A DNA stretch of 64,000 nt from CAVPCZ01 sp963779225. Lineage in GTDB: Bacteria > Bacteroidota > Ignavibacteria > UBA10030 > UBA6906. The translations under genes were made by a program, and so were the position numbers. Position 1 is the stretch's first letter, and each line of letters starts with the position of its first letter. The DNA lies in the NCBI GenBank assembly GCA_963779225.1, contig CAVZWW010000003.1, positions 3,596,001-3,660,000 on the forward strand, given 5' to 3'. Below are positions 28,106-36,113 of this stretch, piece after piece. Under the pieces are notes generated by a model. The model was not told the origin of the DNA and searched no databases. It saw nothing but the letters and a program-made list of their open reading frames with translations.

Positions 28106-29179
28106 TCATACAAAGTACATCACTGTTTCCAGCACCCCCTGTGTATAATGACGCACATAGACTTTGTATGACGAATCAAAGCTGAACAATAGCTCCGGAA
28201 TTCTGATGAAGTCCTTCTGATCGTGATACACACACACGGCAAGAACCGGTCTGAACCGCTTGATCAGTGACTCTGCACCGATCAATGCACGATATTCCGC
28301 CCCTTCAAGATCAAGCTTGATGAAATCCACTCCTCCTGGTATGACACTATCCAGAGTGACCGTCTCTATGGATATCTTCCCCTCATGGGACAATTTGCTG
28401 GCATTCCCCCGTGAATTATCAAAATACAAAGTCTCAGACTTATCCCAGAGCCCTTTTTGATAGAAATGTACTCTCTCGCGGCCGGCAAGGGCATCCTTTG
28501 CAACGCTAAAGGATGAAGTGTTCGGTTCAAAGAGATAGATGTCCCTGTAATGCGGATAAAGGCCGACAAACGTCCTTGATGTTTCACCCCTATAGGCACC
28601 ACCATCGACAAAACCGGGAGTACTGCTCAATGGAATAAACGGTTCAAAATACTGTTCGTCTATCCTGAATCTGAAATTATTGAGCTGCTCGATATCCCTA
28701 TTGAAACGAAAATCTGCGATGAGCTCAAAAGTGCTCCGGGATTCAGAGTCCACCAATTGATCATAGAGGGCCGCATATGTTTCAACTTCATCGGCAATAG
28801 AATCGGTCCCCTCCAAATAGTTGATTTCCATCAGCTTTTCAGGAAAAGCACGTTGCATGGCAAAATAGTCCGCATGAGAAGCTGGACACAGTTGCGCTAT
28901 GACCTGTTCCGCATGTCTAGTCCTTGCCTCGACGATACAATTAATAATCGACGCGCCTTTCGGCACCTCCGTTGAGCTTATAACTCGATATGACTCAAAT
29001 GTCGATTGGCCGGAATAGTCGTTGATAAAACCCTTGATATTATGTCCCAAGCTCTCTAACCACCGGGCCGTACAAAGACCATATTCATTGGTGCCAAGAA
29101 TGTAGAGTTCGCCGTCCACATGTTCAAGGAAGTGAATCCCTCTGTGTCGTACCTCATCTCTCCTGTCTGTCAGTCGCAT
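28106..29179 (-). CDS. FkbM family methyltransferase with N-terminal nucleotide-binding-like domain
   Basis: A 357-aa protein. The C-terminal part (from ~residue 185) is an FkbM-type SAM-dependent methyltransferase: FVDGGAYRGETSRTFVGLYP (SAM loop), IYLFEPNTSSF, and DFIKLDLEGAEYRALIGAESLIKRFRPVLAVCVYH. FkbM enzymes O-methylate sugars. The N-terminal ~170 residues begin with a Rossmann-like LYILGTNEYGLCTARWLESLG, seen in some FkbM proteins of polysaccharide loci, with no assigned activity. It lies 9 bp downstream of the ATP-grasp/HAD gene. It is the last gene of the 28-34 kb cassette. Confidence 0.85.
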   Translation of the reverse strand: MRLTDRRDEVRHRGIHFLEHVDGELYILGTNEYGLCTARWLESLGHNIKGFINDYSGQSTFESYRVISSTEVPKGASIINCIVEARTRHAEQVIAQLCPASHADYFAMQRAFPEKLMEINYLEGTDSIADEVETYAALYDQLVDSESRSTFELIADFRFNRDIEQLNNFRFRIDEQYFEPFIPLSSTPGFVDGGAYRGETSRTFVGLYPHYRDIYLFEPNTSSFSVAKDALAGRERVHFYQKGLWDKSETLYFDNSRGNASKLSHEGKISIETVTLDSVIPGGVDFIKLDLEGAEYRALIGAESLIKRFRPVLAVCVYHDQKDFIRIPELLFSFDSSYKVYVRHYTQGVLETVMYFV

Positions 29180-29188
29180 CGGTTCTTG

Positions 29189-30481
29189 TCATTCTCTCCA
29201 GTCAATCAACGTGTTGATGGCGTCCACGTCGAACACGGGGATGTTCAACTTCCTTCTTACCTGTGCCCTCTCCTTATAGGCATTGTCGATGAAAATGACT
29301 TTTTCGGTCTCTGTTATCTTCTGTGACTTCTCATCATTCAAGCCGAGAAGGATGATTTCGTCAAACAGTGAGGGATGAATCGAGAGCCGGGAAAGAGAAG
29401 CCGACAAATCATACTCGTGCTTTGTCAGGAGCTTGATCTTCTTTCCGCTGTTCCTGGCGTGATAGAGAAAGAGCATGACAAAAGGATTGACCCGGCCCCG
29501 TCTGGTGATTGTGTCATCAAAATCGATATAGATCGTTTCATAGTCCAGGGCCGGTTTATACCGGTTGCTAAGGGCTCTGTCGACTTCTAAATAGTAGTCA
29601 TTGCGGAGAATTTCAATATCGTAATCCATCTGATCATAGACCGTCAACAAGGGGAAATTGATGCCCAGCCCCCGGTAAAGGTTCATGCATCCCGCGATTC
29701 GTACGGAGATCTCCAGCAGTTTGTATTTTCCGGAGACATCTTGTTTCAGCTGAAAATACCACAAACCCCTCATGCCGACTTTTTCGTTAATTTTTGCAGC
29801 GATGGTCTCAATTTCTTTGGAAAGAGGGACCACAAAGGAACTTACACTGATGCCACCAAATACCCGGTTTCTCTTCCGGGGACCTGCGAACCTGAGTTTG
29901 CCATGACGATCACTAAAACAATCTACTGTCAACTCGTCACCGGGCAAATACTCTGTCAGAATCAGATCTCCCTGTGCGATCCTTTCTTCCGGGAATTCAT
30001 CCTCCCGGTTAATGATAAATGATCCCTTTCCTCCCTGGCCCTTGTCCGGTTTGGCAAATGCGGGGAATTGTGTAACAGAACTCAACCCGGCAAAGACTTC
30101 AGGACAGAAGGGCTCATCCTTGAAAAGCTGGTACGTAGCCAACTTGCTCCTGCAAATTTCCGCCTGACGTATCCCGGGCACGGCGATTCTTGCATCTATG
30201 GCACTAGCGTTTTGAGCCAGCGCCAGCGAAATGTCATCGTGCGTAGGGATGATGACATGAATTCCGCATCTGTGAACAATAGCGTTGAAGGAGTCTGCGA
30301 ATTTCTCTTCTTTTATGTAAGGGGCCTCTCCGATGTAGTTCTGGAAAACGAACTTTCCATGATCTTTCTTTCCGGAGGCCCCATACAGGTCTACGTTGAC
30401 AACATCCTTTAATGCGGCATGTATTTCCAGACCACCCTCATTTCCGCATGGATACACGAGAACATTTATCCTATTCTCCAT
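29189..30481 (-). CDS. ATP-grasp ligase fused to a C-terminal HAD-like domain
   Basis: A 430-aa protein. Residues ~1-100 form an N-terminal pre-ATP-grasp domain (VIIPTHDDISLALAQ). Residues ~110-300 are ATP-grasp: FPAFAKPDKGQGGKGSFII for nucleotide binding, LILTEYLPGDELTVDCFSDRHG, and LLEISVRIAGCMNL at the metal site, as in carbamoyl-phosphate-synthase-like ligases. From ~316 a HAD-like domain follows: YIDFDDTITRRGRVNPFV (D320 as nucleophile candidate), KKIKLLTKH and VIFIDNAYKERA. ATP-grasp enzymes join an acid to an amine or thiol through an acyl-phosphate. The HAD part could remove a phosphate from substrate or product. It overlaps the PLP gene by 11 bp, so the two likely act in sequence. 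Confidence 0.82.
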   Translation of the reverse strand: MENRINVLVYPCGNEGGLEIHAALKDVVNVDLYGASGKKDHGKFVFQNYIGEAPYIKEEKFADSFNAIVHRCGIHVIIPTHDDISLALAQNASAIDARIAVPGIRQAEICRSKLATYQLFKDEPFCPEVFAGLSSVTQFPAFAKPDKGQGGKGSFIINREDEFPEERIAQGDLILTEYLPGDELTVDCFSDRHGKLRFAGPRKRNRVFGGISVSSFVVPLSKEIETIAAKINEKVGMRGLWYFQLKQDVSGKYKLLEISVRIAGCMNLYRGLGINFPLLTVYDQMDYDIEILRNDYYLEVDRALSNRYKPALDYETIYIDFDDTITRRGRVNPFVMLFLYHARNSGKKIKLLTKHEYDLSASLSRLSIHPSLFDEIILLGLNDEKSQKITETEKVIFIDNAYKERAQVRRKLNIPVFDVDAINTLIDWRE

Positions 30482-31424
30482 TGCTCACCAGATCTATGAC
30501 TCGAGAAAGGTCATTGCCGTCATATCTGTGGTCTACAGGTATGGCCACCATTAAACTGGCGAGGCGGTATTCCCATTGGTCTTCGTTCGCCCACTCAAGA
30601 ACGTTAGGCCAGTACGTTGCGGCAAAGATCCTTTTTTCGATCAACTTCCGTCTCAGGCCGGGGTCATTCGACAGGAAAGGATAGATCATTGGAGCACAGA
30701 CATCATCAATAGACAGATGTAATCTGTTTTGCCGGCCGATGGTCTCGTGCAGGGCTCTGACATTGGCCTTTCTTCTTTCTTTCGCGGCGTCGTAGTCTAT
30801 GCTGCACATCAGCCTGTTTGTAAGAACAGACATCTGTTTGATGGGCTGACCGACGAGTCTTCTATCATTTGCCTTGAAATCTTCATAGCCTGCTTCCGCG
30901 CCATATTCTATTCTCTTCATCAAGTGCATGAATCTATCAACGGAGACGTCTCTCGGTGCATCGGAGGCATCCGCACCTTCCATATACAGATACGCACCAT
31001 CCGGGACACCAAAAAACTTCCGGCACGAATAGAATGTATCCTTTCCGGCAACCGGCAATGAAAAGAACGCCTGGGAATTGTCGATGATCAGGTTCCTGCA
31101 CCGGCTGGAGACCATCTCAACGGCTTTCGTTTTCAAACCAAAATAGTTTGTATAGAGAAAGCCTTCATCATCCGCCATTTGCTCAAAATCAAACACGGGT
31201 TCAAGATTCTCGTCAATCGAGTAAAATGTCCATTTTACAGAGAGCTTGCTTAAGGGTTCAAGGATTGAGTCGCAAGTGTAGTAGGGAATATATACTTTCG
31301 AGTACTTGCGAGCACGCAAGATAAACTCAAACGCATTTCTCCCGGTATTAAGTCTGACGGCATTCTTGTGGTACTCCTCGCCGTCCCTCAATTCCAGTTC
31401 AAAGTACCCGCCGATGGCTTTCAT
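30471..31424 (-). CDS. PLP-dependent aminotransferase-fold protein (intact copy)
   Basis: A 317-aa protein resembling the divergent DegT-like proteins found in capsule loci. It opens with RLNTGRNAFEFILRARKYSKVYIPYYTCDSILEPL, the small-domain/cofactor-entry region. It continues with GFLYTNYFGLK and NLIIDNSQAFFS (Asp for the pyridine nitrogen), and TFYSCRKFFGVPDGAYLYM, in which the Lys of SCRKFFG is the candidate Schiff-base lysine. At ~320 aa it is shorter than classic DegT enzymes (~375-400). It is ATGA-coupled to WbqC. A disrupted homologue at 61.9-64 kb shares the SxRK...PDG signature. Whether it transaminates or only binds a sugar is not shown. Confidence 0.72.
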   Translation of the reverse strand: MKAIGGYFELELRDGEEYHKNAVRLNTGRNAFEFILRARKYSKVYIPYYTCDSILEPLSKLSVKWTFYSIDENLEPVFDFEQMADDEGFLYTNYFGLKTKAVEMVSSRCRNLIIDNSQAFFSLPVAGKDTFYSCRKFFGVPDGAYLYMEGADASDAPRDVSVDRFMHLMKRIEYGAEAGYEDFKANDRRLVGQPIKQMSVLTNRLMCSIDYDAAKERRKANVRALHETIGRQNRLHLSIDDVCAPMIYPFLSNDPGLRRKLIEKRIFAATYWPNVLEWANEDQWEYRLASLMVAIPVDHRYDGNDLSRVIDLVSNGE

Positions 31425-32134
31425 ATTACCTCGTACCGGTCAAGCATGGCATTGATCTCATCCGGTGAATTGAACATCATGACGTCGATGATGGACAACC
31501 CGGCCTCAAAGGGGGTCCGCTTTTGATCGTACGGATCGAGGATGACCTTCTGAAACGTCAGCCCAATACCGGCCGCTTCGTACTTGGCCCTGTCATAGAT
31601 GTGCTGTCCGCCCGGCGGGTTCCAATATTCAGGAACGCCCAACGATTTGCAGATATTCAAACCCCATTCGTCGGGAGCATTGGGGGGTTCAATGGACAAA
31701 TTCATCTCTGAAAAGATTGAAAATGTCTTGGCAATATTCAAATACTCGCAGACGAGAACCAGTCCGTCCCTGTTCAGCAAAGCGATACTCTTGTGATCTT
31801 TTTCAAACAACTGATTGAGGAGCCCTACAACGCTGGCATAGTGTGGCGCAATTCTTCGGTAGTGTTGGAGTTGGGAGAGAATTCTCTGTTTCCAATTTTG
31901 GGTATTGTCAATTTGAACATCCTTGATCTTTGTCTCATGCGGATGTTTGACAAGAGGTACCCGGATGTAAAGCCAGCCTCCATTTTGGCTCAACACTCTA
32001 TTCCTTTCAATCCAACCCTGCCGGATGAATTGAACACTTTCATTCAAGATGAACTTGTCTGTATGTTTTATCAGACTAAAATACCCGAGGTAGGGGAAGA
32101 AATACGGCTGCATACTGGCAAGTTTCATGAGCAC
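31421..32134 (-). CDS. WbqC family protein (second copy)
   Basis: A 237-aa protein, GTG or nearby ATG start, with a GGGGAG site just upstream. Family features are LASMQPYFFPYLGYFSLIKHTDKFILNESVQFIRQGWIERNR at the N-terminus, WLYIRVPLVKHPHETKIKDVQID, and a C-terminal PFEAGLSIIDVMMFNSPDEI. It is only distantly similar to the copy at 18.6 kb, so the two were probably acquired separately. The DegT-WbqC-PLP order suggests it helps process the amino sugar made by the DegT enzyme. Its biochemical activity is unproven in the family. Confidence 0.85.
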   Translation of the reverse strand: MLMKLASMQPYFFPYLGYFSLIKHTDKFILNESVQFIRQGWIERNRVLSQNGGWLYIRVPLVKHPHETKIKDVQIDNTQNWKQRILSQLQHYRRIAPHYASVVGLLNQLFEKDHKSIALLNRDGLVLVCEYLNIAKTFSIFSEMNLSIEPPNAPDEWGLNICKSLGVPEYWNPPGGQHIYDRAKYEAAGIGLTFQKVILDPYDQKRTPFEAGLSIIDVMMFNSPDEINAMLDRYEVI

Positions 32135-32206
32135 ATATCTCCCCTGGAACGATACAGGGCGTTCGGCCTGGAGTGACGATCCGAATCACGAGAAAAAGAT
32201 CTCATC

Positions 32207-33334
32207 TCAACCATGTGGCGACTTCTTCTGCGAGAGGATTGTGGATACCTTGGAGACTACACTATCTTCCAGGCCGGGATAGATCGGCAGGCATACTACT
32301 TCTTCCGCTACTTTTTCAGCGACCGGCATCATCCCGGGCCGCGCGGATTCAAGTCCCCGGTACGTTGGAAACTGACTGATGAGCGGGTAGAAATAGCGTC
32401 TGCCAAACACATCATGCCTCTTCAGTTCCTCATACACTTCGTTCCTGGTTCTTCCGTATTCATCCCTATTGATAAAGACGGGGAAATATGAGTAACAATG
32501 CTTCACACCCTCCATATCTTCGCCAAAGGATAAACCCGGAATCCCTTTCAGCTTCTCCCTGTAGGACTTTGCTATTGCCGCCCGCTGGGCAATCGCGGCA
32601 TCGATATACTTCAACTGCAACAGGCCCATCGCCGCTTGAACCTCGTTCATCTTGGCATTGATGCCGGGTGCAACAACCGTTGTCTCGTTTACGAACCCGA
32701 AATTCTTCAGGTTGTCAATCCTTTTCTTGGTGGCGTCATCATGGCACACTATGGCACCCCCTTCGAAGGTATTGTATACCTTCGTGGCGTGAAAGCTCAT
32801 GACCGAGAGATCGCCACAGTCCAGCACGGGAAGCCCGTTGACACTCACCCCGAACGTATGGCAGGCATCATAGACCACTTTCAGGCCGTAAGCATCCGCA
32901 ATCTCTTTAATGGCGTGAACATCGCACGGATTTCCATACACATGCACAGGGAGAATCGCCGTGGTTTTGGGTGTAATCGCGGCTTCAAGCTTCGCCGGAT
33001 CGAGGTTAAAGGTTTTCGGTTCTATATCAACGAAAACCGGTTTGATGTTATTCCACCAGAGGGCATGCGTTGTTGCAACAAAGCTGTACGGGGTCGTAAT
33101 TACTTCACCTGTTATTCGCAGCGCCTGCAATGCTGTCACCAATGCCAGCGTACCGTTGGAGAACAAACAAATATGCTTGATCCCCAGGTACTCACAGAGG
33201 GCTCTTTCCAGTGCCTGGTGATATTTACCATTGTTGGTAAGCCACTTGCTGTCCCATATGTCCTGCAGATAGGGAATAAACTCCTCCAGAGGCGGCAGCA
33301 AGGGTGACGTGACGGTGATGGGTCTATTTGTCAT
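32207..33334 (-). CDS. DegT/DnrJ/EryC1 sugar aminotransferase (VioA/FdtB-like)
   Basis: A 375-aa PLP enzyme with ICLFSNGTLALVTALQAL (phosphate-binding), VFVDIEPKTFNLDPAKLEAAITPKTTAILPVHVYGNPCDV, VVYDACHTFG (Asp pairing with the PLP nitrogen), and SFHATKVYNTFEGGAIVC, where Lys of ATK forms the Schiff base. The GINAKMNEVQAAMGLLQL block is also present. It converts a 3- or 4-keto-6-deoxy nucleotide sugar to the amino sugar; the wording VYGNPCDV and SFHATK resembles dTDP-sugar enzymes of the VioA/FdtB type. The GNAT at 27.5 kb and WbqC next to it would finish the N-acylated sugar. A dTDP-sugar dehydratase is not in the window. Confidence 0.9.
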   Translation of the reverse strand: MTNRPITVTSPLLPPLEEFIPYLQDIWDSKWLTNNGKYHQALERALCEYLGIKHICLFSNGTLALVTALQALRITGEVITTPYSFVATTHALWWNNIKPVFVDIEPKTFNLDPAKLEAAITPKTTAILPVHVYGNPCDVHAIKEIADAYGLKVVYDACHTFGVSVNGLPVLDCGDLSVMSFHATKVYNTFEGGAIVCHDDATKKRIDNLKNFGFVNETTVVAPGINAKMNEVQAAMGLLQLKYIDAAIAQRAAIAKSYREKLKGIPGLSFGEDMEGVKHCYSYFPVFINRDEYGRTRNEVYEELKRHDVFGRRYFYPLISQFPTYRGLESARPGMMPVAEKVAEEVVCLPIYPGLEDSVVSKVSTILSQKKSPHG

Positions 33335-33373
33335 TGTGGTGTTCTATCCGCTGGTTGAATATTGGAAGACGGA

Positions 33374-34804
33374 CTAAACAGGCAATAGGTTTTTCAACTG
33401 AACCCTTAGAAGCATAAGGCCCTTCGTCTGGAGCAACACATTACAGAGCAAATACAAGACCACATAGCAGAGAGAAATGCTGACCAACTGAAGCGGTGAT
33501 GATTTGAAACTCAAGGGAATGGCCAGAGTTGCGACACTCGACACTACGGCCACGAGGAGATAGATTACCAGGGGAGAAAGTTGATGCCTCATGGAAATAT
33601 CGAGGGACCTGCCGGTAAAATACATATTCAGAAGCACACTGGCGGATCCACTGAAGATCAGGCTGATAAGAAACCCTTTAAGTCCGAAAAGGAATCCTAC
33701 AGTCAGACACGTGAGCCCGACTAATTTCTTCCAGACCTCTACCCTCAAGAACGATCGCGAATCACCTGAAGCCTTGAGCATGCTGAGTGTTGCAGCACTG
33801 ATGGGATACGAAAACCCGCTCAGGCAGAGCAGCCTGAGAATATCAACAGAGGGGAGCCACTTCACGCCAAGCAGGGTGACTATCAGAGATTCTGCCGAGA
33901 CAAAAAGCCATCCGAGCAGGCCAAAGGAAAGAAAAGCGACCAGAATTTCAGCTTTGAGGCCCAATTCAAGCAAGCGTTCTCTTTGATCGTGAATGGCAGC
34001 CATGGCCGGAAACGTAATGGAGCCGACACTCTCCGAGGAGTACTTAATGACGAATTGGCTCAAAGATTTCGCCCGGGAATACAGGCCAAGGTCATTTGCA
34101 GAAAACATACGCGCAATGACTACCGAATCAATTTGTCCATAGAGGGTATCAATAATGCCCGAAACAAAGAGATTGAAGCTATAGGACCAGAGCTCCTTGA
34201 TTGCAGTGAAGCTGAACATCAGGCGTGGTTTCCACTCGGAGACCACCCAGTAATAGATGGAAAGGAGAATCCGGGTAATTGTCGTCTGGACAACTAGGCT
34301 CCAAACACCAAATCCCTGCCAGGCCATCCCGACTCCTATCAACCCACCACCGATGGAGCTGACAATCTTTGCCTGGGTGAGTATGTTGAATTTCATCCGT
34401 TTTCGCAGCCAGGCTTCCTGGACTATGGAAAAACTCCCGATCACCAGATTCAGAGACAGCGCCTGTACAATCAGTGTTACCTCGGGTGTTCTGAAAAAAA
34501 TCGCAATCAGCGGCGCCGAAAAGAAAATAATGACTGCCAGAACAAACGCCGCCGTGACATTGAGATAGAACGATGACGAATAGTGCGCCTCCGTCGGATT
34601 CCTTCGCTGGATAAGTGCTGCACTCAGGCCCAGATTGGTGAAAATCTCAGAAATGGCAATGAATACCGTCGCCATCCCGACAAGTCCGAATTCAGCCGGA
34701 GACAGCAAACGGGCCAGCAAGACGCCGACAAAGAAACCAATAAACTGCCCCCCCACCCGGCCGGAGAAATCCCAGGCAAACGAATGCAGCAGCCTATGCT
34801 TCAT
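33374..34804 (-). CDS. wzx: Lipid-linked oligosaccharide flippase (Wzx/MOP family)
   Basis: A 476-aa membrane protein with about twelve to fourteen hydrophobic helices. It begins FAWDFSGRVGGQFIGFFVGVLLARLLSPAEFGLVGMATVFIAIS, the N-terminal signature of WzxC/MviN-like polysaccharide transporters. QRRNPTEAHYSSSFYLN and a central ELWSYSFNLFVSGIIDTLYGQIDSVVIARM also match. It moves undecaprenyl-linked repeat units to the periplasm for Wzy. It is the first gene of the long left-hand operon: the next gene upstream (34998-36089) ends in a rho-independent terminator at 34915-34965, so the operon promoter should lie between 34805 and 34914. I could not identify it confidently. Confidence 0.9.
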   Translation of the reverse strand: MKHRLLHSFAWDFSGRVGGQFIGFFVGVLLARLLSPAEFGLVGMATVFIAISEIFTNLGLSAALIQRRNPTEAHYSSSFYLNVTAAFVLAVIIFFSAPLIAIFFRTPEVTLIVQALSLNLVIGSFSIVQEAWLRKRMKFNILTQAKIVSSIGGGLIGVGMAWQGFGVWSLVVQTTITRILLSIYYWVVSEWKPRLMFSFTAIKELWSYSFNLFVSGIIDTLYGQIDSVVIARMFSANDLGLYSRAKSLSQFVIKYSSESVGSITFPAMAAIHDQRERLLELGLKAEILVAFLSFGLLGWLFVSAESLIVTLLGVKWLPSVDILRLLCLSGFSYPISAATLSMLKASGDSRSFLRVEVWKKLVGLTCLTVGFLFGLKGFLISLIFSGSASVLLNMYFTGRSLDISMRHQLSPLVIYLLVAVVSSVATLAIPLSFKSSPLQLVSISLCYVVLYLLCNVLLQTKGLMLLRVQLKNLLPV

Positions 34805-34914
34805 CGATCACACTTCACGGATCAGTCTGACTCCCCCCTCAACAATCTGATGATACACCGGTTAACCACCAGCCCGATCGGATTTGCGAACGGCAAGAGA
34901 TTCTCTGCCGATAA

Positions 34915-34965
34915 CAAAAAAACCTCATCTGCCTGCCCTCATTGCAGACCAGACAGATGAGGTTT
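34915..34965 (-). terminator. Rho-independent terminator below the T9SS cargo gene
   Basis: A perfect 12-bp stem (AAACCTCATCTG at 34920-34931 pairing with CAGATGAGGTTT at 34954-34965) with a ~22-nt loop. On the minus strand it is followed by seven T residues. It lies 33 bp after the stop at 34998 and separates the secreted-protein operon from the wzx-led operon. Confidence 0.88.
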
Positions 34966-34997
34966 ATTCAAGAATGGGCGCGCACACGCCTCAACAC

Positions 34998-36089
34998 CTA
35001 CTTCACGACCATCATCTTCCGGACGAATGAGGTCTGATCGGCTGTCAATTTGTAGATATACAGGCCGCTAGCGAGATTCCCCGCATTGAACGGGACTGCG
35101 TAGTAACCGGCCGGCCTGAATTCCTCCACAAGGGTCGCGACACGCTGACCGAGAAGATTGTACACGGCCAATGTGATTCGTGATTCCTTCGGCAATGCGA
35201 ACTCGATCATCGTCGTCGGGTTGAACGGGTTCGGATAGTTCTGACTGAGGTCGAATACTTTCGGTGTCGTTTCGGCAACATCCGTTACCGTGACCACCAC
35301 ACGCACCGACTGCGAGAACTGAACAGTCCCGTCCAGATCCTGCTGCTTCAAACGGTAGTCCCAGGTTCCCTGGTTCACCGTCCGGTCTAAGTAACTGTAG
35401 CTCTGCGGGTCGAGCGTCGTCCCTTTGCCCTCAATAAAGGCCCCCTCGAGATCCGCAAACTCCTCGGCATTCTCCCCCTTGCGCTGCACCGTGAATCCGT
35501 AATTGTTCACCTCGCTGAGCGTCTTCCACTCCAGCTTCACTCCGCTGGCCGAGAGGTCCATCTTCCCCGCAAATGCGCTCATGGTCACCGGCAGAGCCAA
35601 CTCTGTGGAGGGGGCATAGAATGGCGTGGTAGTGTTTGTGTATTCACCACCGGATACCTCAAAGTACCAAGCGCCGTTCACACCGGCATCGGCCGGGTTG
35701 CGCAACTCGAACGTTGTCGGACTCGTGCCCCCGGTCACATTCACCGTGAACAAATCCACCACATCGCCATCCGCCCAGGTAATGTTGACATTCGGCGTCG
35801 ACGCGAACTTCTGATAACTGTCCGAGCCTTCCGTCCCCACACTGCCCGCCTTCCCTACCGAGAATCCCGAGCTCGGACTCCCCAATGCGACCCCGGCACT
35901 CGTTGGCCAAAACACCGTAACTATGACGCCGCTGAATGGAACATCCGTAAATCCTCCCCCACTTACCTTCGCCCGAACCACAAAACTCGTCGGACTGTCA
36001 GTAACGATTCCCGCCTGTACCGTCTGTGCCTCCATGCACGCCACTCCCGCAAGCACGAGCAGGACGAGTAACCATATCAACTGTTTCAT
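34998..36089 (-). CDS. Small secreted protein with T9SS type A sorting domain
   Basis: A 363-aa protein with a signal peptide (MKQLIWLLVLLVLAGVACMEAQ). A beta-rich N-terminal domain (~25-165) is rich in Gly/Thr/Ser. Next comes an LPVTMSAFAGKMDLSASGVKLEWKT segment that often precedes sorting domains, then the C-terminal domain with LSQNYPNPFNPTTMIEFALP, NLLGQRVATLVEEF and ASGLYIYKLTA, ending RKMMVVK. That C-terminal domain directs export by the PorSS/T9SS machinery and is removed or used as anchor. A GGAGGATAT ribosome site and only 24 bp separate it from the large gene upstream, so they form one operon. Function of the N-terminal domain is unknown. Confidence 0.85.
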   Translation of the reverse strand: MKQLIWLLVLLVLAGVACMEAQTVQAGIVTDSPTSFVVRAKVSGGGFTDVPFSGVIVTVFWPTSAGVALGSPSSGFSVGKAGSVGTEGSDSYQKFASTPNVNITWADGDVVDLFTVNVTGGTSPTTFELRNPADAGVNGAWYFEVSGGEYTNTTTPFYAPSTELALPVTMSAFAGKMDLSASGVKLEWKTLSEVNNYGFTVQRKGENAEEFADLEGAFIEGKGTTLDPQSYSYLDRTVNQGTWDYRLKQQDLDGTVQFSQSVRVVVTVTDVAETTPKVFDLSQNYPNPFNPTTMIEFALPKESRITLAVYNLLGQRVATLVEEFRPAGYYAVPFNAGNLASGLYIYKLTADQTSFVRKMMVVK

Positions 36090-36113
36090 CGCATATCCTC
36101 CTGGATCTGCTGG

